Origin: Flavobacterium azizsancarii
GTDB lineage: Bacteria > Bacteroidota > Bacteroidia > Flavobacteriales > Flavobacteriaceae
Assembly (NCBI RefSeq): GCF_027980145.1
Contig: NZ_JAMZNK010000018.1
Coordinates: forward strand, 36,910-100,909
DNA length: 64,000 nt
Direction of reading: 5' to 3'
Shown: positions 1 to 8,513 of the stretch, piece by piece
Position numbering within the stretch: the stretch's first letter is position 1
Layout: each line of letters opens with the position of its first letter
Notes under the pieces: model-generated
What the model was told of the DNA's origin: nothing
Databases searched by the model: none
What the model saw: only the letters and a program-made list of their open reading frames with translations
Made by a program: the position numbers and the translations under genes

Positions 1-1
1 C

Positions 2-2365
2 GTTTCTGATGAAACCGAAAAAACAGGTATCTATCAATTAAAAAATCAATTATCATTTGATCATACTGTATTAGATTCTAATGACATAGGAAACATAACA
101 CTTTCAGAAGGCAATGTTATATTAACAAGGGATAAGTCGAATAATCAAACGGTTGTCGATATATCTGATCCTGTCGCTAATACCCAATTAAGATTTCCTG
201 CAAAATCAGAAGAAGGTAAAACATATACGATAGCTACCACAGATGATTTTAAAACCATTAACGGAGAATCTATTGTAGGTTCAGGTGATATCGTTGTAAG
301 CGGAGGTAACGGCGATATACCTACTCTGCAAGAAGTATTAGACAAAGACAGAAATGCTACAAATGCAAGTATAAATCTCCTATCAGAGGGGGGAGAATCA
401 CAAACCACTGTACATGACGGAGGTCTTAATATTTCTGAAAAAACAGAGACCGGCTTTCTTATTACAGATATCAATAAACTGGGAGTTTCAGTAAGTAAAG
501 ATGAAGAAACTACTTTCGTAAATGTATTAGCTGATGAACTATCCTTAAATAAAAAATTATCAGGAAATCCTGTTAAACAAGGCATTGTATTAAATGAGAA
601 CAGTTCCGGAGCATCTACAATCAAGCTGCCTCTGACTTCAGATAGAGATGTAAAAACCTTAGCTACAAAAGAAGATTTTAAAACAATCAATGGAGAATCT
701 ATTGTTGGAGAAGGAGATATTACAATAGAGGGCGGAGCATCTCAGAATCTACAACAAACATTAGCTAATGGAAATACAACTAATTTAAAATCTATTTTTT
801 CTAAAGGCAATTATGTTACGACTGTAGATCCTAGTTTTATTACAATACAACATCCTGAACAAGGATATTTAACCATAAATCCATATAGCATTCATTTACA
901 GAGTCCCACTTCTACTGGATCAGCTTATTTATCGGGTATTAATGGCCTATCAATAGGTAATGAATCTTCTGCTTCATATCTTCAATACAATCCTTTATCC
1001 AATCAGAATGGTATTTATCTGTTTCCTTTAAATAAAGGTTTTGATCCACCTAGAACACTGGCTACAACAGAAGATTTTAAAACAATCAATGGAGAATCGA
1101 TAGTTGGGACTGGTGACATTGCGATAGAAGGCGGAGCCACTTCAGATGCAACTAGTGCAGTAAAAGGGATTGTGAAACTTACCGGAGATTTAGGAGGTAC
1201 AGCAGATACACCAACAACGCCTACAGCAGTTCACAAAACAGGAGACGAATTAATTTATGGTAGAAAAACATTCATAAGTGATAATCTAAATAAAAGCGCA
1301 TCGGCTTTCGTAACTAGAGATAATGCTACAGAATCAGCATTGACAGCTAACAGTACGTCTACAACACTTCCGGCTTTTACAGCTCTGGCAACAGCCGATA
1401 ACGCAGTGGGAATATCTGTTCGTAATTTCGGAACGAACTCTACAGGTATTAGGATAGAAGGCAATCAAAATAACCCATCTGTTAGCCGTCTATTAACGTT
1501 GTCAAATAAAAAGGCTTCTAATGGACAGGTTGATATAGCAACGCCTTTAACTATTTTAAGAGATGGCGAAACAGTCGCAACTATAAGTAATTTAGGGGGT
1601 TTTACCGGAAATTCATTTACAAAAACAGGAGGTTTAGCAAGTCAGTTTTTAAAAGCTGATGGATCTGTAGATTCAAATGTTTATAATAATGACGCAAATG
1701 TAATTCATAAAACGGGTGATGAATCTAAAAGCGGATTTTTAACACTTAATACAGGTTTAAAATTGGATAGTTCTTTTATATCCTGGCTTGGAAGCCCCTC
1801 GAAACCAACAGGTTCAGGATCTGCAACTATAACTGCCATAGGAAATGATATAGCTATAGCGTCTGGATCATCTTCACGACAATTTGCGACATTTAAAACT
1901 GATCTACTTAGTACGGCGCAAACTTATAGTTTCCCAAATAATAGTGGAGTAATAGCTTTGTTATCAGATATACCTACAAACGCCCCGGCCGGAACTTCAG
2001 GAAGTTATACCGCAACAGTCTCAGAAATAACTAATGTATCTATAAACGGGATAGGCAGAATGTCCAATTATATAAAAGTAGGAAATGTAGTTTCTGTTCA
2101 GGCTAACGTTAATTTGAACATCACTGCGAGCTCTACATTATCAAGATTTAGAATTTCTCTACCAATAAATATTGCAGGCTCTGCAACTAACTTTTATTGC
2201 GGTCAAGGTACCGTATTCACAACTACTGCCGGAACTGCGGCATACCCGTGTCAGGTATATTTAAATGGAGGCACTGAAGCTATTGTACAATTTAACTCCG
2301 AAATAGGAACGGGGCCGAGAGATGTATCTTTCAATTTTCAGTACGATATAACAAAGTCCAATTAG
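2..2365 (+). CDS. Tail fibre protein with internal repeats (5' end outside window)
   Basis: The reading frame is open from base 2 to the stop at 2365 (787 residues), so the true start lies left of the window; the GTG at 1172 is an internal valine. Three 22-residue repeats, each containing DFKTINGESIVG and a Gly-rich tail, sit at 242-307, 671-736 and 1070-1135, about 400-430 bp apart. Between them are beta-rich, Ser/Thr/Asn-rich segments. After the third repeat comes VKGIVKLTGDLGGTADTPT, a segment typical of phage tail fibres, and then a beta-rich C-terminus. The likely role is receptor binding at the tip of the contractile tail. A hairpin terminator follows directly. It is read as a fibre and not a baseplate protein from the repeats and composition; receptor and fold are unknown. 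Confidence 0.8.
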   Translation, partial: VSDETEKTGIYQLKNQLSFDHTVLDSNDIGNITLSEGNVILTRDKSNNQTVVDISDPVANTQLRFPAKSEEGKTYTIATTDDFKTINGESIVGSGDIVVSGGNGDIPTLQEVLDKDRNATNASINLLSEGGESQTTVHDGGLNISEKTETGFLITDINKLGVSVSKDEETTFVNVLADELSLNKKLSGNPVKQGIVLNENSSGASTIKLPLTSDRDVKTLATKEDFKTINGESIVGEGDITIEGGASQNLQQTLANGNTTNLKSIFSKGNYVTTVDPSFITIQHPEQGYLTINPYSIHLQSPTSTGSAYLSGINGLSIGNESSASYLQYNPLSNQNGIYLFPLNKGFDPPRTLATTEDFKTINGESIVGTGDIAIEGGATSDATSAVKGIVKLTGDLGGTADTPTTPTAVHKTGDELIYGRKTFISDNLNKSASAFVTRDNATESALTANSTSTTLPAFTALATADNAVGISVRNFGTNSTGIRIEGNQNNPSVSRLLTLSNKKASNGQVDIATPLTILRDGETVATISNLGGFTGNSFTKTGGLASQFLKADGSVDSNVYNNDANVIHKTGDESKSGFLTLNTGLKLDSSFISWLGSPSKPTGSGSATITAIGNDIAIASGSSSRQFATFKTDLLSTAQTYSFPNNSGVIALLSDIPTNAPAGTSGSYTATVSEITNVSINGIGRMSNYIKVGNVVSVQANVNLNITASSTLSRFRISLPINIAGSATNFYCGQGTVFTTTAGTAAYPCQVYLNGGTEAIVQFNSEIGTGPRDVSFNFQYDITKSN
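242..1135 (+). repeat. Three in-frame 66-bp repeats in the fibre gene
   Basis: Copies are at 242-307, 671-736 and 1070-1135. All are in the fibre frame and encode (T/K)xDFKTINGESIVGxGDI followed by a Gly-rich stretch. Copies 2 and 3 are more alike at DNA level than copy 1. They probably mark boundaries of interchangeable shaft or head modules. Confidence 0.8.
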
Positions 2366-2441
2366 ACAATACTTTATCTCAAGACACCAACTAAAAAATT
2401 AGCTAATATTCAAAAATAAACTCTAATTAATTTTTAAACCC

Positions 2442-2494
2442 ACACCCAAAATCGTCTGAGAATATTTATCTCTAATGATTTTGGGTGTTTTTTG
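2442..2494 (+). terminator. Rho-independent terminator after the fibre gene
   Basis: A 12-bp perfect stem (ACACCCAAAATC at 2442-2453, complement at 2477-2488) is followed by a T run. It closes the fibre transcription unit. Confidence 0.85.
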
Positions 2495-2634
2495 TCTGCG
2501 AATATCGGAGTGTAAAACTTATTCGAAAAATGTAGTCATAGAATTATTTTTTCAGAGAATAACAATTCTCCAAAATAGTCTAATTAAAAACCACAATCAA
2601 TTAAATAACAAAATATTAACACTATTTACATTCT

Positions 2635-2699
2635 ACTGAAACTACTGAAAACAGTCGTTCAATTTTTCGTTTTTCACGCACTTCTGCCCTATTTTTACA
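2635..2699 (+). promoter_or_regulatory. Tailocin box plus -7 element, promoter P1
   Basis: ACTGAAACTACTG at 2635-2647 is followed after exactly 42 bp by TATTTTTACA at 2690-2699, a near match to the Bacteroidota -7 consensus TAnnTTTG. The box is a direct repeat of CTACTGAAA (period 9). No TTG -33 element is at the usual place, which fits activator dependence. It would drive the baseplate operon starting at 2835. Confidence 0.7.
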
Positions 2700-2834
2700 T
2701 ACTCTAATAACCTCTATTAGCATCCCCAAACAGACATAATAATACACTTTATTTTCAATTTTTTTTGAGAATGGATACCTCATCTGTAGACAATACCTTC
2801 AATAATCATATTAACCATTAAACATTCACCCATC

Positions 2835-3029
2835 ATGGATTATACACCAAGAGACTTAGGAGAAACGCCTAAAACACCAGACATGAGCAATTTCAAAAAT
2901 CCCTTGGGACAAACCACAGAGGGCAACATTTTTATAGAAAGTTTTAACATCACGCCCTTAAGCGTATCCGAAAAAAATGAAAGTCTCACCGAAGTCCTAA
3001 AAAAAGAAAGCAGAGACAGCAATATTTAA
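2835..3029 (+). CDS. Small hypothetical protein, first gene of baseplate operon
   Basis: This 64-residue polar protein has no membrane segment and no recognised domain. It begins MDYTPRDLGETPKTPD and ends with a short charged helix-like stretch. I take it as real because it is the first frame after promoter P1, starts with ATG, and lies 27 bp upstream of the next gene in the same direction. It could be a small baseplate or assembly component. The opposite-strand frame over the same bases is a shadow. Confidence 0.5.
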   Translation: MDYTPRDLGETPKTPDMSNFKNPLGQTTEGNIFIESFNITPLSVSEKNESLTEVLKKESRDSNI

Positions 3030-3056
3030 TATCTAGAAATCTCTAAAATCATAAAA

Positions 3057-3527
3057 ATGCCAGTTCAAACAATTCTACAAAAACTAAAAGAAAAATACGG
3101 TACACTATTAAAGCTGACCTCTGATGATCAAGTAAACACTGCTTATTGCAAAAAGCCAACTTTTACTACATTTCTTAATTATCAAAATAAATACAAGGAT
3201 AATCCGCATGAAGCGATTCTGTTTTTATTTCAGGAATGTGTCCTGGCTGAAGAGAATTATGATGATGAATTCATGCTTTCGGCAGGAAATTCTATTGTCG
3301 CCATCATCAAAAACGATAGCGAATTCTCAATCGATGCCACACCACAAAAAGATGAATTCAAAAAGTCAGCTGCACTTATTCGGTATGCGTTTCATGTCGA
3401 TCCGTATCAATTATCGATGGATGAGTTTTACAAACTGCTTGAAGAAGCTTTGTGGTTACAAAAACACAACGAGAAAAGAATGGAAAATACCTTCATGACT
3501 GCCTTTGCCCAAACATTTTCAAATTAA
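3057..3527 (+). CDS. Uncharacterised tail-operon protein
   Basis: This 156-residue soluble, mostly helical, acidic protein has no signal peptide and no family I can name with confidence. A middle stretch (ILFLFQECVLAEENYDDEF) and a C-terminal segment rich in Leu, Glu and Lys look like packed helices. It lies between a 64-aa gene and the DUF6046-like baseplate gene, in one operon with short spacers. That position suggests a baseplate or tail-assembly role, such as an assembly chaperone. This is inference from context only. Confidence 0.6.
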   Translation: MPVQTILQKLKEKYGTLLKLTSDDQVNTAYCKKPTFTTFLNYQNKYKDNPHEAILFLFQECVLAEENYDDEFMLSAGNSIVAIIKNDSEFSIDATPQKDEFKKSAALIRYAFHVDPYQLSMDEFYKLLEEALWLQKHNEKRMENTFMTAFAQTFSN

Positions 3528-3546
3528 AAATAAAAAATAAATCATT

Positions 3547-4104
3547 ATGAAATTCAATTTTAATGTAAACGAAATTTTAGCCACCAAAGAAACTGAATAT
3601 AGCGGCATTAACTATAACGAATCAGAATCGAAAAATTTTATTATCGATAAAACCGGAGGCGAATTTAACCTAAGAGTCTTTGCACCATTGGTTTTTGAAC
3701 CACTGGTAAAAAAAGACCTTAATTTACCCAGTTTGCGAATAGATGCTGTTACGGTTAACCTAAATCGTTCGAAAGTCATCAAAAAAGAAGGAATCGAAGG
3801 ACGTGATTCAACCATCAAGGAACATATTACAAATGGGGATTTTAGCATTTCGATAGACGGACTAATCGCGAATGAAACTGGAGATGAATATCCAAAAGAA
3901 AAGCTTTTCTTATTGAAACAATTCCTCAATGCTCCTTATGCTTTAAGAGTAACGCATGCCATCTTAAACCGATTTGGTATCTATGAATTAGTGATAGACT
4001 CCTACTCTATTCCCTCGATTTCTGGAACAAAAAATATTCAAAAATTTACGGCCAGCGCAACATCAGATGAAACTGTAGAACTAATAATCAGAGACAATGC
4101 TTAA
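3547..4104 (+). CDS. DUF6046-like baseplate/tail protein
   Basis: The protein has 185 residues. Sequence style (FNVNEILA..., IDAVTVNLNRSKVIKKEGIEGRDSTIKEHI, NGDFSISIDGLIA, then IYELVIDSYSIPSISGTKNIQKFTASATSDE) matches what I recall of the DUF6046 family of Bacteroidota phage tails, thought to be related to tube-baseplate adaptors. The 3' end overlaps the next gene by 8 bp, so translation is probably coupled to the hub protein. The family call comes from memory of motifs and not a search; membership of the tail operon is firm. Confidence 0.65.
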   Translation: MKFNFNVNEILATKETEYSGINYNESESKNFIIDKTGGEFNLRVFAPLVFEPLVKKDLNLPSLRIDAVTVNLNRSKVIKKEGIEGRDSTIKEHITNGDFSISIDGLIANETGDEYPKEKLFLLKQFLNAPYALRVTHAILNRFGIYELVIDSYSIPSISGTKNIQKFTASATSDETVELIIRDNA

Positions 4105-5398
4105 CCTAAATGCCAAAATCAGGGTCTACGAAACGGTAAGACTCATTCCTACTCCTAAATTTTATGAATTTACTTATGTCAAAAATGTAGACATCAGCAG
4201 TTCGTACAAATCCCTTACGGATACGGCGACTATTGTAATGCCGCAAAAAGTATATACCGATACTAAAGGATTTGACCAGAACTTATTTGCCAACGCCAGC
4301 GGAGAAGAAAAATCAATTTATGATTTTTTTAAACTCGAAAATTTTATCGAAATATTTTTAGGCTATGATGGCGATTACAAACCGGCTTTCAGAGGTTATA
4401 TCACAGGAGTACAAACTGATATCCATGCTGTCATAACCTGCGAAGATGCGATGTATGCTTTTAAAAAAGTAAAAGCAGTAAAAGACGATGATGTCCAGGA
4501 TAAGAAGGATATCCTAAACGTAGTCGCAACCAACCCTACAACAAATATTGAAAGCTTTAATCCTAAAACTTTTTTTGAAAAAAGAATCAAAGAACTAAAA
4601 TTACCTTTTAAAGTAAATGCACTTGACGAAGAATTAGGGAATGTCATGATTAACAGAAACCAAAGTTTAGCCCAGGTTTTTGAGATGCTAAAAGACAAAG
4701 GAATCTATACTTATTTTAAAACTGAAAATTTAGCACCTGTACTCACGATTACCAATAATCCGCAACAGCATACTACGGCAGAATTAGCCGGTTTTATTGA
4801 TCGCAATTTTATCAAAAGTCCTTTAGCCGGAGCACTGGTCAAAAAATTAATCAATCAGGGACTTAGTCTTTTAGGTGCCCAGTTAAACAAAATAGCGCAA
4901 TCTGTTTCCGGAGGTCTTTTAGGAAAAGCGCGTTTTAGATTTCGTTATAATATTATCGAAGATAAATTGGTCGTGGTTAATGAAACGACAAAAAACACCA
5001 GAATGCGGGTTGAGAAATACTTTAAAAATTCGAATACGCCAATTTATATCGAATTAGGTGATCCGAATGGGCAATTAGTCAAAACCCATGTATTGCATAA
5101 TGACAACGATGATTTGCCTAATGATCCTGCGGCTTTCAAAAAAGCAACAACAGAAGTTGCTGCAGCATTGTACCAATATGCCGCTTCAAGGGCCATGCAA
5201 TCGAAACCAAGCGGATTTGAAGGCTATTTCCTAACTTTTGGTGAACCATTCGTAAGACCTACAGACAAGGTAATTTTGGAAAACGCCAAGGACAAAGAAA
5301 AAAACGGCACTTTTCAGGTCGAAAAAGTAGAACGAAGTTATGGCGAAAACGGCTATAGGCAAAAGATTTATATAGGACGAAGAGTAGAAACAGTATAA
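4097..5398 (+). CDS. Baseplate hub protein (gpD/gp27-like, late control D type)
   Basis: This 433-residue protein is in the position and size range of phage P2 gpD, T4 gp27 and the N-terminal half of VgrG. Features are an early beta-rich segment with FYEFTYVKNVDISSSYKSLTDTA, then IEIFLGYDGDYKPAFRGYITGVQ (the usual hub pattern of a field path followed by a 'rate' strand), and a C-terminal GTFQVEKVERSYGENGYRQKIYIG strand pair. Hubs of this type form the trimeric ring joining tube to spike. It overlaps the preceding gene by 8 bp and is followed after 9 bp by the spike gene, the usual hub-spike pairing. Confidence 0.75.
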   Translation: MLNLNAKIRVYETVRLIPTPKFYEFTYVKNVDISSSYKSLTDTATIVMPQKVYTDTKGFDQNLFANASGEEKSIYDFFKLENFIEIFLGYDGDYKPAFRGYITGVQTDIHAVITCEDAMYAFKKVKAVKDDDVQDKKDILNVVATNPTTNIESFNPKTFFEKRIKELKLPFKVNALDEELGNVMINRNQSLAQVFEMLKDKGIYTYFKTENLAPVLTITNNPQQHTTAELAGFIDRNFIKSPLAGALVKKLINQGLSLLGAQLNKIAQSVSGGLLGKARFRFRYNIIEDKLVVVNETTKNTRMRVEKYFKNSNTPIYIELGDPNGQLVKTHVLHNDNDDLPNDPAAFKKATTEVAAALYQYAASRAMQSKPSGFEGYFLTFGEPFVRPTDKVILENAKDKEKNGTFQVEKVERSYGENGYRQKIYIGRRVETV

Positions 5399-5407
5399 AA
5401 ACACAAA

Positions 5408-6415
5408 ATGGGAAATATAACAGATTTAATAAAAGATGTCGCTGGTAAAAATCAAATTATTGAGACTTTTGCTGCAAAAGTCATCGAAATAAACACAGAA
5501 ACAGCATCGCTCCATAATCCTGAAGATGCTTATACCGTAAACATCATGCGCGCTGATGGTGCCATACTTAAAAACGTACGATTGAAAGCTTCAATCCTCG
5601 ATGCAGAACAAGGAATTATTATTATTCCTAAAAAAGACAGTTGGGTTTTGGCTACCATTATAGATGGAGTCGAAACGAGAGCGTTTGTTTCGCAATTTTC
5701 TGAAATTGAACGTTCTTTTATTCGATTCAAGAATGATGAAAATCAATATCTGGAAATCAATACTGAAGTAGATAAATTCCAAATGTTATTCAAACAATCC
5801 AGCGAAAATAATGCATCATCAACTGCAAAGCCTACTTACAAAAATATTGCTCAAATAGAATTTAGCGGCAAAAAAGATTCAAATATTACCACGTCTTTCT
5901 ATGATGAAAATGGTAAAGAAATTGCTAAGAACATCTTTAATGGAAATCAGCAGCAAACTATTTTAAGTACTGTTAATGGTGAAGATATTAAAGAGCGTTT
6001 AAATTTCTCCCTTTCTTCTGGAGAAAATTCAAAGGCAGCAATACAATTTTTAGATAAAGAAGGTACTGAAAAACAAAAAATAACATTTGACGAATTACAG
6101 ACCGAAATTAATCTCAATAAAGGAAATACCATCTTTAATTTAAAAGATAAAGAAGCAAAAGTCATCATTAAAGACGGTTTTGAAGCTTTAATTTCAGATA
6201 CCAAAACTTCATTTATTAAGGGTAAATTAACTTTAGAAATGGATGATAAATTTAAAATTAATGCCGAAGGAAAAAATTTACTCACCGAATTAAACGGGCT
6301 GATTGATGAAATAGTTAAAATTACCGTTCCCACACCAGTTGGTCCTTCAGGTCCTCCAATCAATTCTACTCAGCTTACAGGAATAAAAGAAAAATTAGCA
6401 CAACTATTAAAATAA
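5408..6415 (+). CDS. Baseplate spike protein (gpV/gp5-like, OB fold plus beta-helix)
   Basis: The protein has 335 residues. Residues about 20-105 look like an OB fold (AAKVIEINTETASLHNPEDA ... ILDAEQGIIIIPKKDSWVLATI). A long repetitive beta region follows with alternating polar strands, as in the trimeric needle of T4 gp5 or P2 gpV. The C-terminus carries VPTPVGPSGPPINS and a short helix. It would form the central puncturing tip. It sits directly after the hub gene. No PAAR tip protein was recognised next to it. Confidence 0.7.
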   Translation: MGNITDLIKDVAGKNQIIETFAAKVIEINTETASLHNPEDAYTVNIMRADGAILKNVRLKASILDAEQGIIIIPKKDSWVLATIIDGVETRAFVSQFSEIERSFIRFKNDENQYLEINTEVDKFQMLFKQSSENNASSTAKPTYKNIAQIEFSGKKDSNITTSFYDENGKEIAKNIFNGNQQQTILSTVNGEDIKERLNFSLSSGENSKAAIQFLDKEGTEKQKITFDELQTEINLNKGNTIFNLKDKEAKVIIKDGFEALISDTKTSFIKGKLTLEMDDKFKINAEGKNLLTELNGLIDEIVKITVPTPVGPSGPPINSTQLTGIKEKLAQLLK

Positions 6416-6422
6416 AATAACA

Positions 6423-6638
6423 ATGGCTTTAAATAAATCAGGTTTAGAAGGATCAATAAAAGCTCTTTTAAAAGAGGAAAAAGAAAAAACAGATAACGCG
6501 TCGTCTATCGATAACCTTGCAGCAAAATTAGCAACTGCAATCGAGGCGTTTGTCAAATCAGGAACCGTAACCACCACAGTAACTACAACAGGTTCTGCAT
6601 CAGCCCAAACCGGAACGGGAACCGGAAGCATTTCTTAA
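6423..6638 (+). CDS. Small conserved-looking tail-operon protein
   Basis: The protein has 71 residues. The N-terminal half is helical and charged (LEGSIKALLKEEKEKTDN, then LAAKLATAIEAFVKSG). The C-terminal tail is low-complexity Thr/Gly/Ser (VTTTVTTTGSASAQTGTGTG). It begins 7 bp after the spike gene and ends at a strong terminator, so it is the last gene of the P1 operon. It could sit at the spike or baseplate; no function is recognised. The opposite-strand frame is a shadow. Confidence 0.6.
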   Translation: MALNKSGLEGSIKALLKEEKEKTDNASSIDNLAAKLATAIEAFVKSGTVTTTVTTTGSASAQTGTGTGSIS

Positions 6639-6657
6639 AAGTTCTCGTTTTAAAATG

Positions 6658-6700
6658 AAAAAGCACCTATTACGTTTCAACGTAAGAGATGCTTTTTTTT
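6658..6700. terminator. Terminator between baseplate operon and repressor gene
   Basis: A long imperfect stem (AAAAGCA..., ATTACGTT paired with AACGTAA and TGCTTTT) with a T run at its right side ends the plus-strand operon. An A run on the left could serve the minus-strand repressor gene as well. Confidence 0.75.
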
Positions 6701-6756
6701 ATTTTAAAAAATCTCAAAGTCTAATATTTCAAAGTCTCATTTTATTTAGAAAAATA

Positions 6757-7557
6757 TTAGTTTAATTTTTTTCTCAAAGTCTCTTCCATTTCATAAAATT
6801 TACTTTCGAGATCGTGAATCTTTTCATAGATATTAATAGGATCGGGCATTTGCTTAGAAGCATACATGCTTGCGTACCAAACTTCCAGAATATCCTCGGC
6901 ATAAATAGAATACATTGGGTAATTTCCGTCTCTGTTGTCGGATTTCAGGATTAATTTTCCACTTTCCCTGATTCGGTTTAAAACCCTTTTTACTACTACT
7001 CCATCATTCTTACTGATAATAACATAAATTCTTCCGTCAAGGATATCATCAAAATTATCGACGTATTTCCCAAAAAGGTAATCGCCGTCATGAATGGTTG
7101 TCGACATCGAGTTTCCTTTTATTTCAAAACATCTGTAGGTACCGTTTTTTAACATTGGCATACTGAATGACGGAAGACTTTCCATATATTCCGGATCAGA
7201 ATAACCGTCTAAATAACCTGCTCTTGCTTTTACTCCGACAAAATTAATATTCTCCTCCCCGTCTTCATTTACCGTTATAATCTTAGGTAGATTCAGCCCC
7301 ACTTCGCCAGTTGTTTTATTGGCGAAAATTTCATCACTATTTCCAAAAAAATAGTCCGGGTTTACATTACAATGCGTAATGATACTTTGCAGCAAATCAA
7401 AACCTGGCTTTGTCCTTTTTCTTTCTCCGTCAGACTGCAATCTTCCAATAGTGATACTATCTATTGTAGTACTGGTTACTCCTATTAACTTCGCAAATGA
7501 GTTATTATTTAACTTCAGCTCGTCTATAATACGTTTTATCTTAGTATGTATTTCCAT
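6757..7557 (-). CDS. XRE/S24 (LexA/CI-like) self-cleaving repressor
   Basis: The protein has 266 residues. Residues 1-65 form an XRE helix-turn-helix (NNNSFAKLIGVTSTTIDSI). Residues about 105-225 are a peptidase S24 domain with a cleavable Ala113-Gly114 bond (ARAGY), nucleophile Ser150 in GNSMSTT and general base Lys190 in VVVKRVL. About 40 C-terminal residues are helical and may be a coiled coil. This is the layout of phage and pyocin repressors (CI, PrtR) that self-cleave on RecA filaments, so the cluster is predicted to be DNA-damage inducible. The gene is divergent from the tail terminator gene; operator-like repeats lie in between. It is the only minus-strand gene of the tail locus. Confidence 0.88.
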   Translation of the reverse strand: MEIHTKIKRIIDELKLNNNSFAKLIGVTSTTIDSITIGRLQSDGERKRTKPGFDLLQSIITHCNVNPDYFFGNSDEIFANKTTGEVGLNLPKIITVNEDGEENINFVGVKARAGYLDGYSDPEYMESLPSFSMPMLKNGTYRCFEIKGNSMSTTIHDGDYLFGKYVDNFDDILDGRIYVIISKNDGVVVKRVLNRIRESGKLILKSDNRDGNYPMYSIYAEDILEVWYASMYASKQMPDPINIYEKIHDLESKFYEMEETLRKKLN

Positions 7558-7838
7558 GTTGTTGCATTTGTTTTAATTATGTAATATGTTTTAAATAATA
7601 ATACACATTCCACTATATGTTGCAAAACTAAAAAATATATCATAAATAATAGCATTCTTTTCTATTTATTTTACGTAACAGCTGAACATAAAGACATTTA
7701 AAGCCTTTTTCTTACTGTATTACTCTAATAGTCAATATAAAAAACTAAATCATATTACTGAAATTACTGCATTTTTCATCGTAATATGTTGCACAAACTA
7801 AAACATATGTTGTATATTTGTCAAAAATAATCCACCAT
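7558..7838. promoter_or_regulatory. Divergent control region with repressor operator-like repeats
   Basis: Motif ATATGTTGCAAAACTAAAA at 7615-7633 recurs with one extra base at 7784-7803 (ATATGTTGCACAAACTAAAA). The half-motif ATATGTTG recurs at 7805-7812, touching the -7 box of promoter P2. The first copy overlaps CAAAACTA at 7623-7630, which read on the minus strand is TAGTTTTG, a -7 box for the repressor gene. Repressor binding here would control both its own gene and P2. No other gene is present. Confidence 0.6.
7757..7820 (+). promoter_or_regulatory. Tailocin box plus -7 element, promoter P2
   Basis: ACTGAAATTACTG at 7757-7769 (one mismatch to the other boxes) is followed after 43 bp by TATATTTG at 7813-7820, a perfect TAnnTTTG. 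A TTG at 7789-7791 could serve as -33 element, 21 bp upstream. Unlike the other box promoters, it overlaps operator-like repeats, so it is the one likely under direct repressor control. Initiation a few bases downstream places the TTG at 7818 outside the transcript and favours ATG at 7839 as start. Confidence 0.65.
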
Positions 7839-8414
7839 ATGATTCTAAAAGATTTTTATACCGAAAAAAAGAACGCAATCGAAATAGAGTTCACTTCTAA
7901 TGCACCAATAGTTCAACTTTATAGTGATGCCATTTTTAAAGATGCTATTGAAACACCGGTAGTAATGTTTAAATATGATACCGTAGACTGGGAAACATCT
8001 TCTGAAAAAAACTACAAAGCAGATGTATCATTTTGTCTGTATATAATATTACCTGTAGCAACTATTTCTTCTACAAGTTATGCAAATGCGTTTGATATTG
8101 CCCAGCGAATAGACAAAGCAGTATTGTCTAAAAGCAACAGTAATGCTGCTATAGATACTAACTCAACGTTTAAGATAAGAGAAAAACAATGTACAAACGA
8201 ACACACGTACTGGAACAAAAATGATTTTTTTATTTGGGAGATTACCTATAAAACCACCTTGATAGAAAATATCTTAAAAAAGAAATACATCCTTTTTAAT
8301 AATGGTTTAAGCAATGAAGAACTGGAAGAGTTAGGATATGACTTAGAATCCGGAATCATCGCAATAAATCCTAATCAGGTCGAAGAAAATATCGATTTAA
8401 AAACCAATACTTAA
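7839..8414 (+). CDS. Tail terminator/completion-like protein
   Basis: The protein has 191 residues from ATG 7839; an upstream TTG at 7818 lies in the promoter -7 box and is rejected. A beta-rich pattern (TPVVMFKYDTVDWETSS, YKADVSFCLYIILP, NDFFIWEITYKTTLIEN) resembles tail terminator proteins of Bacteroidota contractile phages, which cap the tube and sheath. It is the first gene after the repressor control region and is followed by a small HTH gene. The function is inferred from pattern and context; the C-terminal 40 residues are acidic and unassigned. Confidence 0.55.
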   Translation: MILKDFYTEKKNAIEIEFTSNAPIVQLYSDAIFKDAIETPVVMFKYDTVDWETSSEKNYKADVSFCLYIILPVATISSTSYANAFDIAQRIDKAVLSKSNSNAAIDTNSTFKIREKQCTNEHTYWNKNDFFIWEITYKTTLIENILKKKYILFNNGLSNEELEELGYDLESGIIAINPNQVEENIDLKTNT

Positions 8415-8513
8415 TCTCAATAAGCAATCAAATAAATTACATGGCATAAAAATACCGCAGCACACGAAGCCAAATCATAAATAAAATCAACCCATCTTTT
8501 TAAAACCCAAGAC

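Larger units (their letters stand above)
2366..2834 (+). other. 469-bp intergenic region between fibre gene and baseplate operon
   Basis: It holds the terminator at 2442-2494 and promoter P1 (box at 2635, -7 at 2690). Between the -7 element and the ATG at 2835 lies an untranslated leader of about 130 nt. No credible reading frame was seen. Confidence 0.7.

Noticed and set aside
145..690. 181-codon open frame on the minus strand
   Set aside because: It lies wholly inside the plus-strand fibre gene, whose frame is open from base 2 and carries recognisable repeats.
1172..2365. Fibre gene as a separate gene starting with GTG at 1172
   Set aside because: The same frame is open to the left edge, and the third repeat unit lies just upstream in the same frame.
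7818..7838. TTG start for the tail-terminator gene
   Set aside because: It overlaps the -7 box TATATTTG and would lie before the transcription start; ATG 7839 fits better.
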